Below, one piece after another: positions 61,715 through 64,000 of a stretch of 64,000 bases of DNA; position 1 is the first letter of the stretch; every line of letters begins with the position of its first letter. A model generated the notes under the pieces. The model did not search any database, was not told the origin of the DNA, and worked only from the letters and a program-made list of their open reading frames with translations. The DNA comes from DATKUK01 sp035530655 (lineage in GTDB: Bacteria; Planctomycetota; Phycisphaerae; UBA1845; DATKUK01). Where the stretch lies: assembly GCA_035530655.1 (NCBI GenBank), contig DATKUK010000039.1, positions 1 to 64,000 on the forward strand. Reading direction: 5' to 3'. The position numbers were made by a program, and so were the translations under genes.

Positions 61715-63166
61715 CTAGCTGTCTCGCACCGTCTCGTCCGGCTCGGTTCGCGAGATGATCATGGCGCCAACCGCGTCACCCCAGACGTTGATCGACGTGC
61801 GGCACATGTCCAGGACGCGGTCGACGCCGATAATCAGCCCGATCGCCGCCAGCGGAATCGTTCGCGTGGTCGGGTCGGGCCCCAGCACGCTTTGGTTGAC
61901 GGCTGCCACCACAATCGCCATCGTCACCAGCCCCGCCTCCGGAATGCCCGCCGCGCCAACCGCCGCGAGCGTCGCCGTCAGGGCGATGATGATGTTCTGC
62001 TGAAGACCGATCTCGACCCCCCACGCCTGAGCCAGAAACACCACCGCCACCGCTTCGTAGAGGGCCGTGCCGTCCATGTTGATGGTGGCACCCAGCGGCA
62101 GCACAAAGCCTGCTGCCTTCTTGCTGACCCCGGCGTCCTCGGCACAACGAATCGTCACCGGTAACGTGGCCGAGCTGCTGGCCGTACCACCCGCCGTCGC
62201 CAGCGCCTGCCGCATCTGGTTGAAGAACGTCCAGGGATTCGTGCGGCTGAAGATCCACAGCAGCAACGGCAGAATGATCACCGCGTGGATGCCCAGACCG
62301 CTCAGTACGGTCAGCATATAGGTGCCGATCGCCGTGGCAAATACCCCGAAACCTATTCGCGCCAGCGACCAGGCGACCAGGCAGAACACGCCCACCGGCG
62401 CCATCCACAACACCAGACCCACCATCCGCATCATCACTTCGAAGATGGCTTCGAAGAACTGACCGACAACCCGACCCTGCGGGCCGATCATGGTCAGCAA
62501 CACGCCGAACAGCAGGCTAAAGCAGATGACCGGCAGAGGCCTGCCGGCAGCGGCCGCGGCAATCGGATTGGCCGGGATCATCTGATCGACAATGTTCAGC
62601 AAGGCACCGCCCAACCCCGGCGGCGCGTTGGCCTCGACACGCTGCTCCTTGCCCGTTTCGCGGTAGGTCGTCGGTGCTTCCTCCCGCTGGGTTTGCTCAA
62701 TCTTGTCGCCCGGGCGAATAGCGTTCACCAGCACGAGTCCGATCGTCACCGCGACGAACATCGTGGCGAAGTAGTAGATCATCGTCTTGAGCCCGATGCG
62801 CCCAAGCCGACTGAAATCGCCCACGCTGATCACCCCCACGATGACACTGCTCATCACCAGCGGAATGATCAGCATCTTCAAGGCCTTCATGAAGATGTTG
62901 TTGCCGATGAAGTACAGATAGCGCAGTGCGTCGCCATGCTTGTGGAAGTGCCACGGCTCGGCGCCGGCGAGCTGGCGCAACCTGATCAGACGCTGGGTGC
63001 TGATTTGACTCACCGCCTGGTCATCGAGGTGTGCGCGGGCCTGCTTGATCTGCTCGCGAGCTTCGTGGGCCGAGTAGTCCGGGTCGTACAGCCACTGGCC
63101 CGCCACGCAGCCGAGACCCAGCCCGATCAGGATCAGTACAGTCAGGAGCCGTTTGCTGCCGTGCAT
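61715..63166 (-). CDS. Dicarboxylate/amino acid:cation symporter
   Basis: 483 residues of the DAACS (GltP/DctA) family. The hairpin signature GTASSSATLPVTIRCAEDAG, GFVLPLGATINMDGTALYEA and the C-terminal GVDRVLDMCRTSINVWGDA are all clear. It imports glutamate, aspartate or C4-dicarboxylates with Na+ or H+. A loop of about 60 residues after TM1 (SAHEAREQIKQ to HFHKHGDALR) is longer than in E. coli GltP. First gene of the transporter operon; GGAAGAGG precedes the ATG. Confidence 0.92.
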   Translation of the reverse strand: MHGSKRLLTVLILIGLGLGCVAGQWLYDPDYSAHEAREQIKQARAHLDDQAVSQISTQRLIRLRQLAGAEPWHFHKHGDALRYLYFIGNNIFMKALKMLIIPLVMSSVIVGVISVGDFSRLGRIGLKTMIYYFATMFVAVTIGLVLVNAIRPGDKIEQTQREEAPTTYRETGKEQRVEANAPPGLGGALLNIVDQMIPANPIAAAAAGRPLPVICFSLLFGVLLTMIGPQGRVVGQFFEAIFEVMMRMVGLVLWMAPVGVFCLVAWSLARIGFGVFATAIGTYMLTVLSGLGIHAVIILPLLLWIFSRTNPWTFFNQMRQALATAGGTASSSATLPVTIRCAEDAGVSKKAAGFVLPLGATINMDGTALYEAVAVVFLAQAWGVEIGLQQNIIIALTATLAAVGAAGIPEAGLVTMAIVVAAVNQSVLGPDPTTRTIPLAAIGLIIGVDRVLDMCRTSINVWGDAVGAMIISRTEPDETVRDS

Positions 63167-63461
63167 TGCCTCTTCCGGCTCTAAGAATGTGCGTACAAGG
63201 CGGTTACGTCAGAGATCAGGATTCGCGGCTCGGTCCGCAAGTGACCCGACGCTCGCGCACCGCCGCGCCCAGCCGCGTCGCGAGCAGGCGCCATCCTAGT
63301 AGAGGACTCCGCTGGCCGCAACCGCTTACGCCTCGCGACGATCGCGGGCCTCGTTCGCAGTGCCGGCCAACTGACGAGACCCCGTCGCCGGTGTCGCAGC
63401 GCTTGGCGCCGCCGGCGGTCGGTGCAACACTGTCGGGGAATCGTCCGGCTGGAGAATTGCT
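63167..63461. other. Divergent promoter region gltP / Pta-like gene
   Basis: 295 bases between divergent genes. It contains ribosome-binding sites at both ends (GGAAGAGG for the minus gene, GGAG for the plus gene). I saw no clear consensus promoter, terminator or small gene. Confidence 0.4.
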
Positions 63462-64000
63462 ATGGCTACAAATCTAATGCTTTGCGGCACGGACCGTTCT
63501 GCCGGCACCAGCGCGATCGTATTGGGTCTGGTTGGCGCCCTGGCCAAAATCGTCAGCAAGGTGGGCTTCCTCAAGCCCATCGGCCGGACCGACAAGTACG
63601 ATCGCGACGCCGATCTAATCAAGTCGGCCTATAACCTGCCGCTCGATCTGGCTGACATCTCCCCCGTCACCCTTGCCGAGGCCCGCGACCTGATCGCTCG
63701 CGAGAACGAGCAGGAACTCTTCGACCGCGTGATTCGCGGCTACACCCGCGTGGCCGAGGGCGCCGATGTGGTCATTATGGAGGGCATCGATCACCGGCGA
63801 GTCAGCTCGCTTTTTGAGCTCGACATCAACGCTGCACTCGCCGAGAAGCTGCGTGCCTCGGTGTTGCTGGTAGCCGGCGGGGAACTGAACCGACCGGAGG
63901 TCCGCGAATCAGTCGTGGCCACCATCACCCTCGCCAGGCGAAGTTTCCAGCAGCGCGGGTGCGACGTGCTTGGCGTGATCGTCAACAAGGTCCCCGAAGG
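63462..64000 (+). CDS. Phosphate acetyltransferase-like N-terminal domain (partial)
   Basis: 180 residues, cut by the window end. The fold is the BioD/CobB-like P-loop domain found at the N-terminus of long Pta enzymes. The loop reads CGTDRSAGTSAIVLGL, without the Walker A lysine, much like the GTSVGLTS loop of E. coli Pta. VGFLKPIGR and DVVIMEGID also fit. If the gene continues with a PTA_PTB domain it converts acetyl-CoA and acetyl phosphate; if not, it may be a stand-alone regulatory ATPase-like protein. Start ATG 63462 has GGAG upstream. Confidence 0.75.
   Translation, partial: MATNLMLCGTDRSAGTSAIVLGLVGALAKIVSKVGFLKPIGRTDKYDRDADLIKSAYNLPLDLADISPVTLAEARDLIARENEQELFDRVIRGYTRVAEGADVVIMEGIDHRRVSSLFELDINAALAEKLRASVLLVAGGELNRPEVRESVVATITLARRSFQQRGCDVLGVIVNKVPE

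Noticed and set aside
1..64000. CRISPR, prophage, insertion sequence or toxin-antitoxin system
   Set aside because: No regular repeat array, transposase, integrase, phage structural gene or terminal inverted repeat pair was seen on either strand.

Overview
The window is GC-rich and packed with genes. It most resembles the chromosome of a planctomycete-like (Planctomycetota) bacterium. This rests on three things: an H-x9-DG pseudopilin-like domain fused to secreted beta-helix modules, dockerin-type C-termini on two exported proteins, and a full outer-membrane LPS export set (LptD, LptF, LptG) beside sugar-degradation families common in that phylum (URO-D-like, DUF5060, DUF4091, GH4). I see no rRNA, tRNA, CRISPR array, insertion sequence, phage gene or replication origin. 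It reads as ordinary chromosome with a strong envelope and polymer-turnover theme. The taxonomic call is inference.

Layout. 0.3-3.4 kb: a URO-D-like protein and a DUF5060-type glycoside hydrolase, converging. 3.4-9.3 kb (minus): lptD, an HtrA/DegP-type protease and panB, each apparently transcribed separately; lptD has a perfect -35/-10 consensus promoter and panB may be leaderless. 9.6-15.9 kb (plus): a 1316-residue beta-helix/dockerin protein and an EF-G-2-type GTPase. 15.9-19.8 kb (minus): transglutaminase, nucleotidyltransferase-like protein, TPM-domain protein and LemA. 20.0-25.5 kb (plus): TCA-cycle block sdhCDAB and aconitase. 25.5-28.2 kb (plus): DUF547 lipoprotein and M20 peptidase. 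28.3-28.43 kb: a probable free-standing small RNA with its own promoter and a T7-tailed terminator. 28.5-39.4 kb (minus): a secreted protein of unknown function, then an eight-gene peptide/nickel-type ABC transporter operon with two binding-protein/permease sets and one ATPase pair. 39.7-50.2 kb (plus): SDR, flavoprotein, cobalamin adenosyltransferase, DUF4091 protein, GH4 glycosidase and a membrane-anchored DUF362/dockerin protein. 50.3-58.4 kb (minus): a small Cys-rich protein and TrpB2, then an envelope operon of aminotransferase, lptF, lptG, TPR lipoprotein and PAP2 phosphatase. 58.5-63.2 kb (minus): three transporters (two purine/uracil-type, one dicarboxylate/amino acid). At 63.46 kb the N-terminal domain of a Pta-like protein runs off the window.

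How the genes work together. LptF/LptG in the inner membrane and LptD in the outer membrane form the two ends of an LPS export bridge; the HtrA protease would provide envelope quality control. The exported hydrolases, the beta-helix/dockerin proteins, the DUF4091 and GH4 enzymes and the peptide importers suggest a heterotroph living on complex polymers. The sdh/aconitase block supplies respiratory TCA steps.

The least explained items are the small RNA at 28.3 kb with its seven-cytosine loop, the double peptide permease on one ATPase pair, the shared Ig-like plus dockerin tail on two otherwise unrelated proteins, and an AT-rich dyad at 58.5 kb.
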